Under the pieces are notes generated by a model. The model was not told the origin of the DNA, made no database searches, and saw only the letters and a list, made by a program, of their open reading frames with translations. Below, one piece after another: positions 32,780 through 43,204 of a stretch of 64,000 nucleotides of DNA (positions within the stretch are counted from its first letter, which is position 1; each line of letters opens with the position of its first letter). Position numbers and translations under genes: made by a program. The stretch is from Bacteroidales bacterium (GTDB taxonomy: Bacteria; Bacteroidota; Bacteroidia; Bacteroidales; UBA10428). The DNA lies in NCBI GenBank assembly GCA_035299085.1, contig DATGXG010000013.1:62001-126000 (forward strand), given 5' to 3'.

Positions 32780-35700
32780 TTACAGCATTACAGGTTGATG
32801 TTCAGAAACTGCATCAGATTGAAGCAGGTAGAGGTAGGCATCTTCGAGGTTTGCCTTTACAGAACGGGCTCCTTCGGCGGGACACACATCCGACATACAC
32901 CTTACCCTGATGATATCACCATCGCGCATATGATGAATGATTACATGATCTTCCTTGAATTTCTCAAAGGAATCAATGTCCATATCGGCCATCCAGACTT
33001 TACCCTGTGCTTTACCGGCCATGTTAACCGGTTCGCCAAGATATACAAGCTCGCCTTTTCGCACTACGGCCACCTGGTTGCATGAACTGGCGACGTCTTC
33101 AATGATATGTGTTGAAAAAATGACAATACGGTCACGGCTCAATTCCACAAGCAGGTTACGGAACCGTATCCTCTCCCGTGGATCAAGCCCTGCAGTAGGT
33201 TCGTCAACAACCAGTATCCTGGGCAGGTGAAGCAGGATCTGGGCAATACCTATCCTCTGTTTCATACCGCCTGAATAGGAACCCAGCTTTTCATCCTTAT
33301 GACTTGTCATATGAACCGCATTCAGTACATATTCAATTCTCTCTTCCCTTTCATGGCGGTTATAAATCTTCTTCAGAATTCCCATATAATTAAGAAATTC
33401 CCATGCTGTGAGGTTCTCATATACTCCGAATTCCTGGGGCAGGTAACCGATCAATCCCTGCAGTTCCTCACGCTTCTTTTTGGTATCAATACCATTAATT
33501 GTTATCTGACCGTAACTGGGTTCGAGTATTCCGCAGATAATTCTCATCAAAGTTGATTTTCCGGCTCCATTGGGACCAAGAAGTCCGAACATACCATTTT
33601 CAATGTTGAACGAAACGCCTTTAAGTGCTTTAAATGGAATTTTCTTTTTGCCAATAAAAGGAATAACAAGGACAAACTTGTAAAACGCCTTCCTGATGCC
33701 TTTAAACCGGCCCTGAAGCCTGTTTACATTTACGTTTTCACGATAAATTTTATCCGATGTCACCTTAATCATCAGGACGAGATACCAGATCAGTCCGGTT
33801 GGTATCAGTAATCCGATCAATTTGTATTTTCCGTAGAATAATGCCATGAAAAATATTGGAAGTACCCAGTATAACAGGCGGCTTGTTCCCCTGATCAACC
33901 TGTAAAATCTTTTACCCTTCCCTGAAGTTTCCCTGTTTTTGGCAAAGATTTCAAGCGGATGATATAATGAAAGGATCATCATATAAAGCAAAATCGGTAG
34001 GACAAAGTACCAGAATCCGCTTTCAAGATAGAAGTAGATGAAATAAATGAAAAAGCCGATTATGGGAAGTTGCCATACCATACTGTCGAAATCGCGCCAG
34101 CTTGTGTAAGTTTTTTGAAGGCCCAATCTCTTTCGTATGTTCAGACCTGATTTCCATTCCCGCACAAACCGGTTATCCCTGTCATAAATTTTAACCAGGT
34201 TGCGAACATGGATATGCAGGGATTCGGATTCATCAATTACTTTTTCATTTGCTTTGCGCAGGCTGTTCATTATAAAATAAAGGCTGGCAGGTGTCAGAAT
34301 GATAAGGAGCAGCACATCGATAATCTTCCAGACAAGGCTGTCGACTTTAGTGAAAACCAGGAATCCAAAAGCTACATAAACAATGCCTATAGTTGTCAGT
34401 AGTTTCCAGTTTAAACCGAAAATCCATTTGAGTGAAGTCTGTATCCCTGTATTTAATGTAGGTATAAAAACAAGCGTTAGTAAGGTGCTAAGGCCGAGTC
34501 CGCCTATTATTGTAACGGCAAAAGGCGCCCCGACTTCAGTCACATATTCCGCCTTGCCCATTGCCAGGGGAATAAGGGCAATAATCGTTGTAAGAGATGT
34601 GATCAAAATCGGTCTCACTCGAGCCAGTCCGGCCATCATCAATGACCTGGAAGGTCTGTAGCCGCGACTAACCAAGATCCCTGAGTAATCGAGTAAAATA
34701 ATGCCATTGTTGACTACTATACCTATAAGAATGACAAATCCGGTAAGCGTATTGGCATTAAGGAGCGAATTACCAGTCAGAATCAGGGCAATTAATGAAC
34801 CGATGGCTGCCAGCGGTATGGCAAACATAATAACAACCGGTTTGCTGAATGATTCGAACACTGCTGCCAGGATCATATATATGAGGATGATGGCAGCAAG
34901 GATCAGAAATTTAAAATCAGCCAGGTCCTGTTTTTCATGAATTACTTCTGCAGTAATACCAGAAGGCATTGCTATGCTGCGCAGGGTGTTTTCGACTTCA
35001 AAACGGGCATTTTCAAGAAGATCCTTATCATCCTGGACCTGCGTTATGAAGGAATATTCAATTTCAAGCTGCTTCGACTGGTTAACCCGTTTAATAATCG
35101 GTTTGCCCTGGTCAAAACTGAGAGCGCTAATCTGGGCCAGGTCGAACTGTGCATTATTGGAACCTTTGACAGGTAATTTTTTCAGATCATCAAGGTTTCT
35201 CTCAGTCTGGTCCTGGGGAACCTCCGTTTTAACCTGTATATCGTATTCATCGATTCCCTGCTTAAATTTCACACCCGTGCTGAATTCATTCGGGAATGAC
35301 GCAAGCTCTGACAGAACAGTGGCAGGCGGTATGTCATACAGTGACATGATCTGTTTGTCGAAGTTCAGTTGAATTTCAGGCCTTGAAGAAGGGATATTGA
35401 CGTTCGCCCACTCAACCGATTGCAGCTGCGAGAGGTAATATTTTACAAGGTTAGCTTGTGCTACAAGCTGGTCATAATCTTCGCCTTTAATAACCACCTT
35501 TTCCGATTTACTTCCTATGCCCAGGATATCTTCCATACCGGCATCTCCCTCATTGCCTTGCCCGCCGAACCGGCGATTAGACGGAGGAGGATCCCAGCTG
35601 AAATTAGCCGGTTCAAGTCCAGACAGGCTGTTCATGATTTCCTGCTTGATCTTCGGAATGGAATAATTCCTGAACTTTTTATAATTCTTATCCAGCACAA

Positions 35701-37513
35701 TAGTAAGTTGTGCTTCTTCCTCATATACCTGGCTAATTATATCCTTTTTTTCTTTTAATTTTTCAAGCCGCTTTTCCGCATCGGCAACCATCAAATCGGT
35801 ATTGTCGAGTGTGGTTCCTCCGGGCATGGTGACATACAGGCTTAGTTCGACAATTTCAGGCTCCTGCACCTTTATGAAACTTATTCCAAGGCTTATTAAA
35901 AGGGTAATAAAAAATAAAGCGAGTGCGCCAAGAGCTGTAGCTGCCGGATTTCGCATACAGGTTTTCAGGATCACCCTGTAAACCTGGATCAGCCGGTTGT
36001 GGAAAGAAATGGAACTGAACATGGCTGCCTGGCTTTCCTTTGTCCTCTTCAAGATAACATGAGTAAGCATTGGAACCAGCATCATAGCCACAATCAGTGA
36101 AATCATCAACGTTGATACTATGGAAACGCCGACATGTTTGCCAAGAATGGCAATCATAAAGTTTTTAGAAAAAGCAAACGGAAGGAAAACCATCACTGTC
36201 GTCAGGGTACCGGCCAGTATGGATCGCCATACTTCGGTGGTTCCCTGAATAACTGCCTTGTCGGTGTTCACATTGCGTGATGCCAGCCGGTAAATGTTTT
36301 CCATTACAACAACGCTGTTATCAAGGAGCATTCCAATGGAAAGAGCCATTCCCAACAGTGTAAGACTGTTAATTGAAATGCCTGCAGCATAAAAGAAATT
36401 GAAAGCCGTGTAAACTGAAATAGGCATGGCAAAAGCCATGGCAACCACAAGCCGTATATTTTTAAGGAATATCCAAAGGATGAAAATCGCCAGTAATCCG
36501 CCTACAAGAGCAAGGTGTATGATCTGGTTAATATTCCTCTCCATCCTGTCGGCCGAATTATTCTGAATGACAATGGCTACATCTTTATATTTAAGATCCT
36601 TGTTCAGCGCCGCAATTTCATCCTTAACCCGGCCTGAAAGTTCAATCATATTCGACTGGGTGTCACGGGTGAGCTGTATGGTAACCGCTTCCTTGCCGTT
36701 AACCCTGCTATAGGAATCTTCATTCTTAAACCCGAAACGGATATCGGCCACATCGCTGAGTTTAATCGATCCCTGTGATTTTACAACCAGGTTACTTATG
36801 TCTTCCAGGTTATTGTATTCAGCTGTCACGTTAACAAAGTACATTCTGTCGCTCTGTATGACACGACCTGAAAATACCCTGGAGCGACTGTTCTGGCTGA
36901 TCACATTGCGAATGGTGGCTGCCGTTATTCCATAAGCCCTGCATATTTCATCCTTAAGCTTGATTTCTACTGTTCTTTCCCTACCTCCAAACACAGCTAC
37001 ATTGGCTATTCCGTTGATGTGCTGAAGCCTGTTGTATATATCGCGGTTTACCACTTCACGAACCCTGTCGACCCCGCCTCCTCCCCGCACCTGCAGCGTC
37101 ATCAGGTTATTGTTGAGCATTTCCATATCAAACCGGAGGGCCTGGACATAGAAATCAGAAGGCAGGTTTTTCTTTACTTCTTCAATTTTTTCGAGGAGTT
37201 TCAGATACGCAAATTTGAGGTCGGTGTTTTGCCTGTAGGATATTTGAATAAATGCCTGCTGTTGGTCGATTGTGGATTCAATTTTTTCAACACCTTTCAG
37301 GGTTCCTATTGCGCCTTCAATGGGAATTATAGCCTGGTTTTCGATATAATCAGGGTCCATTTCCATTGAAGTGGCAACCGATACAAATAAATATGGTATC
37401 TGTGTATTCGGGAAAAGTTCCACAGGCAACTGACGGTAAGAAAAAACGCCAAGCATCGTCACCCCTGTAAAGAGCATGGCAATTAATATCCTGCGTTTTA
37501 TTATAAAATCCAT
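32780..37513 (-). CDS. RND efflux permease fused to an ABC ATPase domain
   Basis: 1577 aa. Residues 1-~1030 are a full RND (HAE1-type) pump: MDFIIKRRILIAMLFTGVTMLGVFSYRQLPVELFPN, FFxxP-like periplasmic repeats, TM4 with GMLLDNSVVVMENI near residue 392 (Asp kept, second Asp of AcrB is Asn) and GIVVNNGIILLDY in TM10 (Asn where AcrB has Lys). Residues ~1030-1090 add two helices. At ~1098 comes ESLHIHVRNLVKIY, which looks like the first strand and A-loop of an ABC ATPase. About 185 residues with four helices follow. The ABC domain then resumes at ~1292 (FKALKGVSFNIENG) with Walker A GPNGAGKST (~1313), SYSGGMKQR (~1411) and Walker B ILVVDEP (~1433). It belongs to an operon with a second RND, MFP and TolC-like protein. 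Confidence 0.9.
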   Translation of the reverse strand: MDFIIKRRILIAMLFTGVTMLGVFSYRQLPVELFPNTQIPYLFVSVATSMEMDPDYIENQAIIPIEGAIGTLKGVEKIESTIDQQQAFIQISYRQNTDLKFAYLKLLEKIEEVKKNLPSDFYVQALRFDMEMLNNNLMTLQVRGGGGVDRVREVVNRDIYNRLQHINGIANVAVFGGRERTVEIKLKDEICRAYGITAATIRNVISQNSRSRVFSGRVIQSDRMYFVNVTAEYNNLEDISNLVVKSQGSIKLSDVADIRFGFKNEDSYSRVNGKEAVTIQLTRDTQSNMIELSGRVKDEIAALNKDLKYKDVAIVIQNNSADRMERNINQIIHLALVGGLLAIFILWIFLKNIRLVVAMAFAMPISVYTAFNFFYAAGISINSLTLLGMALSIGMLLDNSVVVMENIYRLASRNVNTDKAVIQGTTEVWRSILAGTLTTVMVFLPFAFSKNFMIAILGKHVGVSIVSTLMISLIVAMMLVPMLTHVILKRTKESQAAMFSSISFHNRLIQVYRVILKTCMRNPAATALGALALFFITLLISLGISFIKVQEPEIVELSLYVTMPGGTTLDNTDLMVADAEKRLEKLKEKKDIISQVYEEEAQLTIVLDKNYKKFRNYSIPKIKQEIMNSLSGLEPANFSWDPPPSNRRFGGQGNEGDAGMEDILGIGSKSEKVVIKGEDYDQLVAQANLVKYYLSQLQSVEWANVNIPSSRPEIQLNFDKQIMSLYDIPPATVLSELASFPNEFSTGVKFKQGIDEYDIQVKTEVPQDQTERNLDDLKKLPVKGSNNAQFDLAQISALSFDQGKPIIKRVNQSKQLEIEYSFITQVQDDKDLLENARFEVENTLRSIAMPSGITAEVIHEKQDLADFKFLILAAIILIYMILAAVFESFSKPVVIMFAIPLAAIGSLIALILTGNSLLNANTLTGFVILIGIVVNNGIILLDYSGILVSRGYRPSRSLMMAGLARVRPILITSLTTIIALIPLAMGKAEYVTEVGAPFAVTIIGGLGLSTLLTLVFIPTLNTGIQTSLKWIFGLNWKLLTTIGIVYVAFGFLVFTKVDSLVWKIIDVLLLIILTPASLYFIMNSLRKANEKVIDESESLHIHVRNLVKIYDRDNRFVREWKSGLNIRKRLGLQKTYTSWRDFDSMVWQLPIIGFFIYFIYFYLESGFWYFVLPILLYMMILSLYHPLEIFAKNRETSGKGKRFYRLIRGTSRLLYWVLPIFFMALFYGKYKLIGLLIPTGLIWYLVLMIKVTSDKIYRENVNVNRLQGRFKGIRKAFYKFVLVIPFIGKKKIPFKALKGVSFNIENGMFGLLGPNGAGKSTLMRIICGILEPSYGQITINGIDTKKKREELQGLIGYLPQEFGVYENLTAWEFLNYMGILKKIYNRHEREERIEYVLNAVHMTSHKDEKLGSYSGGMKQRIGIAQILLHLPRILVVDEPTAGLDPRERIRFRNLLVELSRDRIVIFSTHIIEDVASSCNQVAVVRKGELVYLGEPVNMAGKAQGKVWMADMDIDSFEKFKEDHVIIHHMRDGDIIRVRCMSDVCPAEGARSVKANLEDAYLYLLQSDAVSEHQPVML

Positions 37514-37518
37514 ATGGC

Positions 37519-40500
37519 TTAGCTGGCAGGTTGATTTTTCTTACGATCGAATATATAGTAAACACAAGGTATTACAACCAGTGACATTACTGTGGATGCT
37601 GTTAATCCGGCGATCAAGGCAATTGCAAGCGGTGAGCGCAGTGATGCACTCTCTCCAAGGCCCAATGTTAAAGGAACCAGCCCGAGTATGGACGACAAAC
37701 TCGTCATAAGGATCGGCCTGACCCTGTTTTGTCCGGCTTTAATGATAGCTTCCTTCAGAGGATACCCTTCTTCCCTGAACTGGTTAATGGCATCAACAAG
37801 TATGATCGAGTTGTTCACGGCGATGCCTCCAAGCATGATGATTCCGATGTAAGCCATGATATTGAGCGATTTTCCGAGCAGGAAAAAAGCCCAAATTGAA
37901 CCGGCGCCTGCAAGAGGAATGGTGAGCAACACCGTAAAGGGATGTATTAGTGATTCAAATTGAGAAGCCATTACCATATAAACAAGTACAATCGATAAAA
38001 TGAGGGCAAATCCAAGACTTGACATGGCATCCTGTCGCTTTTCCTCTTCTCCTGTTATGGAAATTGTGTATTCATTGGGTGCTCCAATCCCTGAAATACT
38101 TGCCCTGGCTTTGCCTATCACCTTGTCAAACGCTGCCGTTCTGTCGATGTCCGCTGTTACGGTGGCAATCCTGTTCTGGTTATCCCTGAGCAATTGTTTC
38201 GGGGAAACCGACTTTTCTATTTTAGCCACCTCGTAAAGGGGAACATCAGCTGATCCGCTCTTTAATGTGATTGAATTAAATTCAGCAAGGCTGATATCCG
38301 GCATACGCACTGTGATATCGCTTAATTCACCGGAGTTTTCATATTTCCCGGCCTGCTTGCCCATGAGTTTATCTTTCAGCTGCCCGGCAATGCCATCTGC
38401 AGTGAGATTATACATCGAAGCCATGTACCTGTCGATTATGACATTCACTTCAGGGGCACCCTGCTCAATGCTTGTTTTGAGATTATAAATCTCAGGAACA
38501 CTGCCCAGCTTTTCCTTGATTTGTGAAGTGAGATCTTCAAGCACCGAAATATCCCTTCCCTGCACCTCAATGGTTAACGGAGACTCGTCTGTTCCCAGCG
38601 TGGATTCCAGTGCTGATTCGTCTCTTATAAGAGAAACTTCGGCGTCGGGTATGTTCTCGGTGAGTTTACTAATCTGTGCTATCAGAGACGAAGACTGTTT
38701 CATCGCCTCCTTTTTCAGCCTTATTTTTATTGTGGCAGTATTTTCATTTTGAAATACCGATTTCTCAGAAGATGAAGTTTCCGATGGTCCGGCCTGGCTG
38801 TAAATCATCTCAGCTTTGTCGCCAAGCACTTCCGAAAGCATTCCCTCCAGATTTTCAATTAATCCCTGTGTTCTCACAAGTTGAGTACCTTCAGGCAGTT
38901 TGATTTCAATTGAAAATTCATTGATCTCACTCTGGGGGATGTATTCACTACCCACCTTAGGCAGGATGAGCACAGTACCGGCAATTATTATTGCTGCTGC
39001 AAGCACCACTTTTCCGCGGTTATCGATCATCCGGCCAATAAACGACGAATACCAGCTGAATCGGAGGGCTTTAGTTTCAGTGAATTTGAACTGCTTTGTA
39101 TACAGTGAATTAAATAACATTGGGATGATCAGGATGGCCACAATAAGTGAGATCACCTGGGTAAAAGCCACCGTCCATGCCTGGTCTTTGAATAAAGCCC
39201 CTGAAGCCCCGTGAAGGTATACGATGGGAAGAAAGACAACTATGGTTGTTATTGTGGATGAGATGATAGCCCCACCCACCTGTGAAGTGCCGTTGATGCA
39301 GGATTCACGGATAGATAATCCCGTTTCGCGGTTCCTGAAAATATTTTCCACGATAACAATGGCATTATCCACAAGCATTCCGGCACCAAGTGCAAGACCA
39401 CCGATGGTCATTATGTTTAATGAAAGTCCTGCGAAATATAAAACCACGAATGTGGCTATGATCGAAATAGGCAGAACTACCACAACAATTAGAGTCAATA
39501 AAAATCTCCGTAAGAACCAGAAAAGGACAATGATTGAAAAAATAGCCCCTATCAAAGCCGTATCGCGCAGTTCACCAATTGCATTCTGAATAAATGAAGC
39601 CTGGTCCTGCACGATTGTGAAATTGTATCCCGGCAATGATTTTTCAATGGTTTCAAACTGTTTGCGTATTTCTTTAACCGCTTTAACAGTGTTGTAGCTG
39701 GTTTCTTTATATATTGAAAGACCTACGCACCTTTTGCCATTAACCCTGACAATATTCTCAGGGTCCTTATTGGTAAAACTTACCCTGGCAACGTCTTTCA
39801 GGAATACAGGAATTTTGGATGTAACTCCTGTCGCAGTTGCAGCGGCAGGTAATGACGTGGATGCTGATGATTTATAGGTAACCACAAGGCTGCTGAGATC
39901 ATTTTCACTGGCAACCATTGATGTACCTTTAATAATATATCGTTTCCCCATTTCAACAATACTGCCACCGGATACATTGCGGTTCATGCTCATGATCTGC
40001 TGCACCAGGTTGTCGGTAGTAAGGCCGTATGCACTCAGCCGGTAAGGATCAGTCTCTACAATGATTTCCTTTTCTTCAGTTCCCGATAATACCACATCAG
40101 CTACTCCCTCAAGCCTGATCAGCTCGTTCCTTATATAGTTCTCACCGGTTTTCCGGAGTTCATTCATGTCGGCGATCTCCGGATGCGACATGGCTAAGAT
40201 CATAACCGGGGATGCGTTGGGATCGTGCTGGGTGATCACAAAATTATCGATGTCCTGGTTCTGGCTGAAATTGGTGAGCGACTTCTGCAAGTCAAGGAAT
40301 GCTTCATCCATGTCGGTTCCCCAGTTGTATTCCACCTTAACCCTTGCAGCGCCTACCATACATGTTGAAGAAACCCTGGATACACCTTTCAGTCGCATCA
40401 CCTGCGATTCGATGCCTTCCACAAACTGCTTTTCAATTTGTTCAGGAGGTCTTTCCCCTGATTTCAGCTCAACGAAAATACGGGGCGCACTGATTTCAGG

Positions 40501-40614
40501 AAATAAGTCAATACTAAGCTTTCCCAGTGAAATATATCCCAGCAGTATGATTCCCAGGATCAGCATGGATATGCTTACCGGGTAATCCACAGCAAATTGA
40601 ACTATTTTTTTCAT
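37519..40614 (-). CDS. RND efflux permease (HAE1 type)
   Basis: 1031 aa, full length for an RND inner-membrane pump with 12 helices and two large periplasmic loops. The N-terminus MKKIVQFAVDYPVSISMLILGIILLGYISLGKLSIDLFPEI is typical. TM4 reads LALGAGMLVDNAIVIVENIF (one Asp, then Asn) and TM10 GIAVNNSIILVDAIN. The end contains GQNRVRPILMTSLSSILGLVPLTLG. It lies 5 nt from the adaptor gene upstream and 5 nt from the RND-ABC fusion downstream. Two different RND pumps in tandem behind one adaptor recall MdtB/MdtC, which form a mixed trimer, so a heteromeric pump is plausible but not shown. Confidence 0.93.
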   Translation of the reverse strand: MKKIVQFAVDYPVSISMLILGIILLGYISLGKLSIDLFPEISAPRIFVELKSGERPPEQIEKQFVEGIESQVMRLKGVSRVSSTCMVGAARVKVEYNWGTDMDEAFLDLQKSLTNFSQNQDIDNFVITQHDPNASPVMILAMSHPEIADMNELRKTGENYIRNELIRLEGVADVVLSGTEEKEIIVETDPYRLSAYGLTTDNLVQQIMSMNRNVSGGSIVEMGKRYIIKGTSMVASENDLSSLVVTYKSSASTSLPAAATATGVTSKIPVFLKDVARVSFTNKDPENIVRVNGKRCVGLSIYKETSYNTVKAVKEIRKQFETIEKSLPGYNFTIVQDQASFIQNAIGELRDTALIGAIFSIIVLFWFLRRFLLTLIVVVVLPISIIATFVVLYFAGLSLNIMTIGGLALGAGMLVDNAIVIVENIFRNRETGLSIRESCINGTSQVGGAIISSTITTIVVFLPIVYLHGASGALFKDQAWTVAFTQVISLIVAILIIPMLFNSLYTKQFKFTETKALRFSWYSSFIGRMIDNRGKVVLAAAIIIAGTVLILPKVGSEYIPQSEINEFSIEIKLPEGTQLVRTQGLIENLEGMLSEVLGDKAEMIYSQAGPSETSSSEKSVFQNENTATIKIRLKKEAMKQSSSLIAQISKLTENIPDAEVSLIRDESALESTLGTDESPLTIEVQGRDISVLEDLTSQIKEKLGSVPEIYNLKTSIEQGAPEVNVIIDRYMASMYNLTADGIAGQLKDKLMGKQAGKYENSGELSDITVRMPDISLAEFNSITLKSGSADVPLYEVAKIEKSVSPKQLLRDNQNRIATVTADIDRTAAFDKVIGKARASISGIGAPNEYTISITGEEEKRQDAMSSLGFALILSIVLVYMVMASQFESLIHPFTVLLTIPLAGAGSIWAFFLLGKSLNIMAYIGIIMLGGIAVNNSIILVDAINQFREEGYPLKEAIIKAGQNRVRPILMTSLSSILGLVPLTLGLGESASLRSPLAIALIAGLTASTVMSLVVIPCVYYIFDRKKNQPAS

Positions 40615-40619
40615 GTCGG

Positions 40620-41669
40620 CTATTTCATTTCCTTTACTTTCGAACGATCTCTCAACGTCTCGAAACCTTTAACAACAATCCGTTCATCCAATTTAAGACC
40701 TGATTTGATTTCCACTTCCTTTGGATTCTCAAGTCCGAATTCCACTACCCTTTCATAAGCGATGCCTTTATCCACAACAAAAACACTGTTACCCCTCTGC
40801 TTTGAAACAACAATTTCTTTGGGAACAACAATTGTGTTTTTGGCTGATGCCACAACTATTTCGCCTTTCACAAACATTCCCGGCCTCAGTTTGAGACCTG
40901 GATTATTAATAAGCACAAGCCCTTTGAATGACCTTGTTTCCGCATCAATTGCAGGCGACAACTGTTCCACCAAACCTGTGAGGGTGTCATTCGGCAGGGT
41001 ATAATTGGTCACGCGGATTGACTGGCCTGTTTTGATCTCACTCATGCTTTTCTCAGGAAGATTGACATCCATATGAAGCTTGCTGTAATCCATGATTTTT
41101 ACGAGAATGGCAGCGGCATCTATCTTTACACCGGGAGTGAAATAAGGCAGGTCGATTATAACACCCGTGAAGGGCGCTTTTACATGCATTTTTTCAAGGC
41201 GGATCAACGCATCGTTGTAATTGTAGTTGGCATTGATATAATTGATCTCTGCATTTTTCAGTTCACTCAGCGTAACTCCTCCCATATCGTAAAGCGATTG
41301 CTGTTTGTCGAAGACCTGTTTTGTAATCTCCAGGTTGAGCTTCAGTGAGCTTATTTTAACGTTATTCTCATATTCTTTGTCGCTGATCTCAATAATTTCG
41401 CTTCCCTCATTCACTTTGTCACCCAGGGCATACTGCCTCCCGGTAGCCGGATTAGTTTTCAACTGGTAGTTCCCTGAAACCTCCGATTTCAATGTAACTT
41501 CCTTAGCAGGTTTCACTGCACCGTTGATTTCGATGAATTCCTCAATTGACTTGGGCTTTAATTCAGATACGGTAACAGGAATAGTGATATCCTTACCCAG
41601 GTTATCCTGGTTTTTATTGCAGGATGCAAGAAGCAAAAGCGTAAGCGTAATAATTAGCAGATTTTTCAT
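40620..41669 (-). CDS. Membrane fusion protein (efflux adaptor), lipoprotein
   Basis: 349 aa from the ATG at 41669; the frame extends five codons to a TTG at 41684, which is less likely. A lipobox is present (LTLLLLASCNKNQ). The body has the HlyD/AcrA architecture: a biotinyl-lipoyl-like half (KEVTLKSEVSGNYQLKTNPATGRQYALGDKVNEGSEIIEI), a short helical hairpin (~95-140), the second lipoyl half (MHVKAPFTGVIIDLPYFTPGVKID), then beta-barrel and membrane-proximal domains (GLKLRPGMFVKGEIVVA; LKLDERIVVKGFETLRD). It would bridge the RND pumps and the TolC-like channel in the periplasm. Confidence 0.92.
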   Translation of the reverse strand: MKNLLIITLTLLLLASCNKNQDNLGKDITIPVTVSELKPKSIEEFIEINGAVKPAKEVTLKSEVSGNYQLKTNPATGRQYALGDKVNEGSEIIEISDKEYENNVKISSLKLNLEITKQVFDKQQSLYDMGGVTLSELKNAEINYINANYNYNDALIRLEKMHVKAPFTGVIIDLPYFTPGVKIDAAAILVKIMDYSKLHMDVNLPEKSMSEIKTGQSIRVTNYTLPNDTLTGLVEQLSPAIDAETRSFKGLVLINNPGLKLRPGMFVKGEIVVASAKNTIVVPKEIVVSKQRGNSVFVVDKGIAYERVVEFGLENPKEVEIKSGLKLDERIVVKGFETLRDRSKVKEMK

Positions 41670-41710
41670 GGCAGATGTTTTCAATTGACTGAGTGTTAAA
41701 GTTTTCTATA

Positions 41711-43186
41711 TTATTCAGACTGCAGGTTTTGCTGTAATTCCTGTGGAACAAAACTTCTGTTGTTTTCAAAATCCCATAGTGACTGAATTTTCATGTTTAG
41801 TAATTCAAGTTTATAGCTTATAAGACTGTTAGAAAGATCGATTTTTTTCTGTGAAAGCTGATTCTGAAAGAGGTTCAGGTCCATCCCTGTCAGATCACCG
41901 TTTTTATATCGTTCAAGATTGATGTCGTATGTGAGCTGAGCGTTTTTTTCGTTTTGCCGTGCAATTTCAATTTGCAGGACCAGGTTTTCAAGGTTCCGGT
42001 ATACCTCGCGGATGCCCATTTCGACCTGAGTACGCTCTACTTCCTTATTGATTTCATTGATACGGACAGCGGCCTCGGCAGCCTTGATTCTCGATTTTCT
42101 TTCACCCCAGTCATATAAAGGGATGTTAAATCCCAGGGTTACCTGGGGTGTGCGAGTCGGTTTATCGTAAATCCTTGCAAAATCTTCGTTTTCACCAATA
42201 ATACCGATTGACAGGTCGACATTGCCGGCAAATTCATTTGTAGCTTTTGCCACTACCAACTGTTGTTTGCTGTTTTCGATGTCAATTTCGCGTTGCCTTA
42301 ATTCCATGCGGGCTTCAAGGCCATTTTGCATGGCTTTCTCAAGATCAACCATAACCGCTTTGAATTCAATATTCGCAGTTACGGTGAAATCAGTATTCAG
42401 GGGTAAACCCACATATTGTTTGAAGTCGTCCTTGGCATTTTCAAGATTTACTTTTGCAGTCTGCAGGTTCGACTTGCTTGTTGTAAGGTTCAGTTCAGCC
42501 TGGTAAAGTTCTTCCATAGCCGATAATCCGCCTTCTACCTTACTTTTTATGATGTCATAGCTTGTCTGGCGATTCTTGAGATCTTCCTCGGCAATTCCCA
42601 GTGCCATGATCCGCTGGTATACCACATAAAAATACTGACTTACGGCCCTTTCCATGTAAAGGCGCTGGATCGAATAGCTAAGGGTGGCATTTTCAAGTGC
42701 CAGGCGCAGTTGTTCGAGTTGCATCCGAAGCCTGTTGTATGTAAATAAGGGCTGAGAATAGCTCAGGTACAGGTTATTACTGAATCCTTTAAACTCTTCG
42801 GCACCTTGCAGGTCACTGGTTTCATTCTGATACGATAGTGTATTAAGCAGCCTGATACTTCCATCCGTGATTTTTATGGGTTGCGAAACAACAAAATCTC
42901 CGGATACTTTCTTGCTTTCAGTCGTGATCCATTTGCCAAGAGGACTATAAAAAGTTCTGTTCTGGTTATAGTCAAATGGTGTCAATTGAAATTTAAACAA
43001 GGATTTTGTCGAGGCTTCCTGGGCCTTTAAATTCTCCCGGCTTATTGTCATCTGAAGTTCCGACTTCTGTATTTCGGGACTGTTTTTGGCGGCTATGTCC
43101 ATCGCCTGTTCAAGAGTTATGATTTCCTGGTTAAAGGCGAAAGGAGTAATAATGAAACAGAAGAAAACTAAAAAAAGTAGCTTCAT
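41711..43186 (-). CDS. TolC-family outer-membrane efflux protein
   Basis: 491 aa with a signal peptide (MKLLFLVFFCFIITPFAFNQ). It has the double repeat of long helices typical of OEP/TolC (ITLEQAMDIAAKNSPEIQKSELQMTISRENLKAQEA; later AEAAVRINEINKEVERTQVEMGIREVYRNLENLVLQIEIARQNEKNAQLTYDINLERYKNGDLTGMDL). It forms the outer-membrane duct of a tripartite pump. It is located between the ABC permease fusion and the adaptor lipoprotein in the same operon, with short gaps on both sides. Confidence 0.92.
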   Translation of the reverse strand: MKLLFLVFFCFIITPFAFNQEIITLEQAMDIAAKNSPEIQKSELQMTISRENLKAQEASTKSLFKFQLTPFDYNQNRTFYSPLGKWITTESKKVSGDFVVSQPIKITDGSIRLLNTLSYQNETSDLQGAEEFKGFSNNLYLSYSQPLFTYNRLRMQLEQLRLALENATLSYSIQRLYMERAVSQYFYVVYQRIMALGIAEEDLKNRQTSYDIIKSKVEGGLSAMEELYQAELNLTTSKSNLQTAKVNLENAKDDFKQYVGLPLNTDFTVTANIEFKAVMVDLEKAMQNGLEARMELRQREIDIENSKQQLVVAKATNEFAGNVDLSIGIIGENEDFARIYDKPTRTPQVTLGFNIPLYDWGERKSRIKAAEAAVRINEINKEVERTQVEMGIREVYRNLENLVLQIEIARQNEKNAQLTYDINLERYKNGDLTGMDLNLFQNQLSQKKIDLSNSLISYKLELLNMKIQSLWDFENNRSFVPQELQQNLQSE

Positions 43187-43204
43187 ATAAGTTGTTCGTT
43201 TTAG

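Noticed and set aside
32780..37513. The RND-ABC fusion as an artefact of a missing stop codon or a frameshift between two genes
   Set aside because: The frame is open through a long inter-domain region with its own membrane helices and an early ABC-like strand, so it is not a simple join. Homologues are still needed to be certain.
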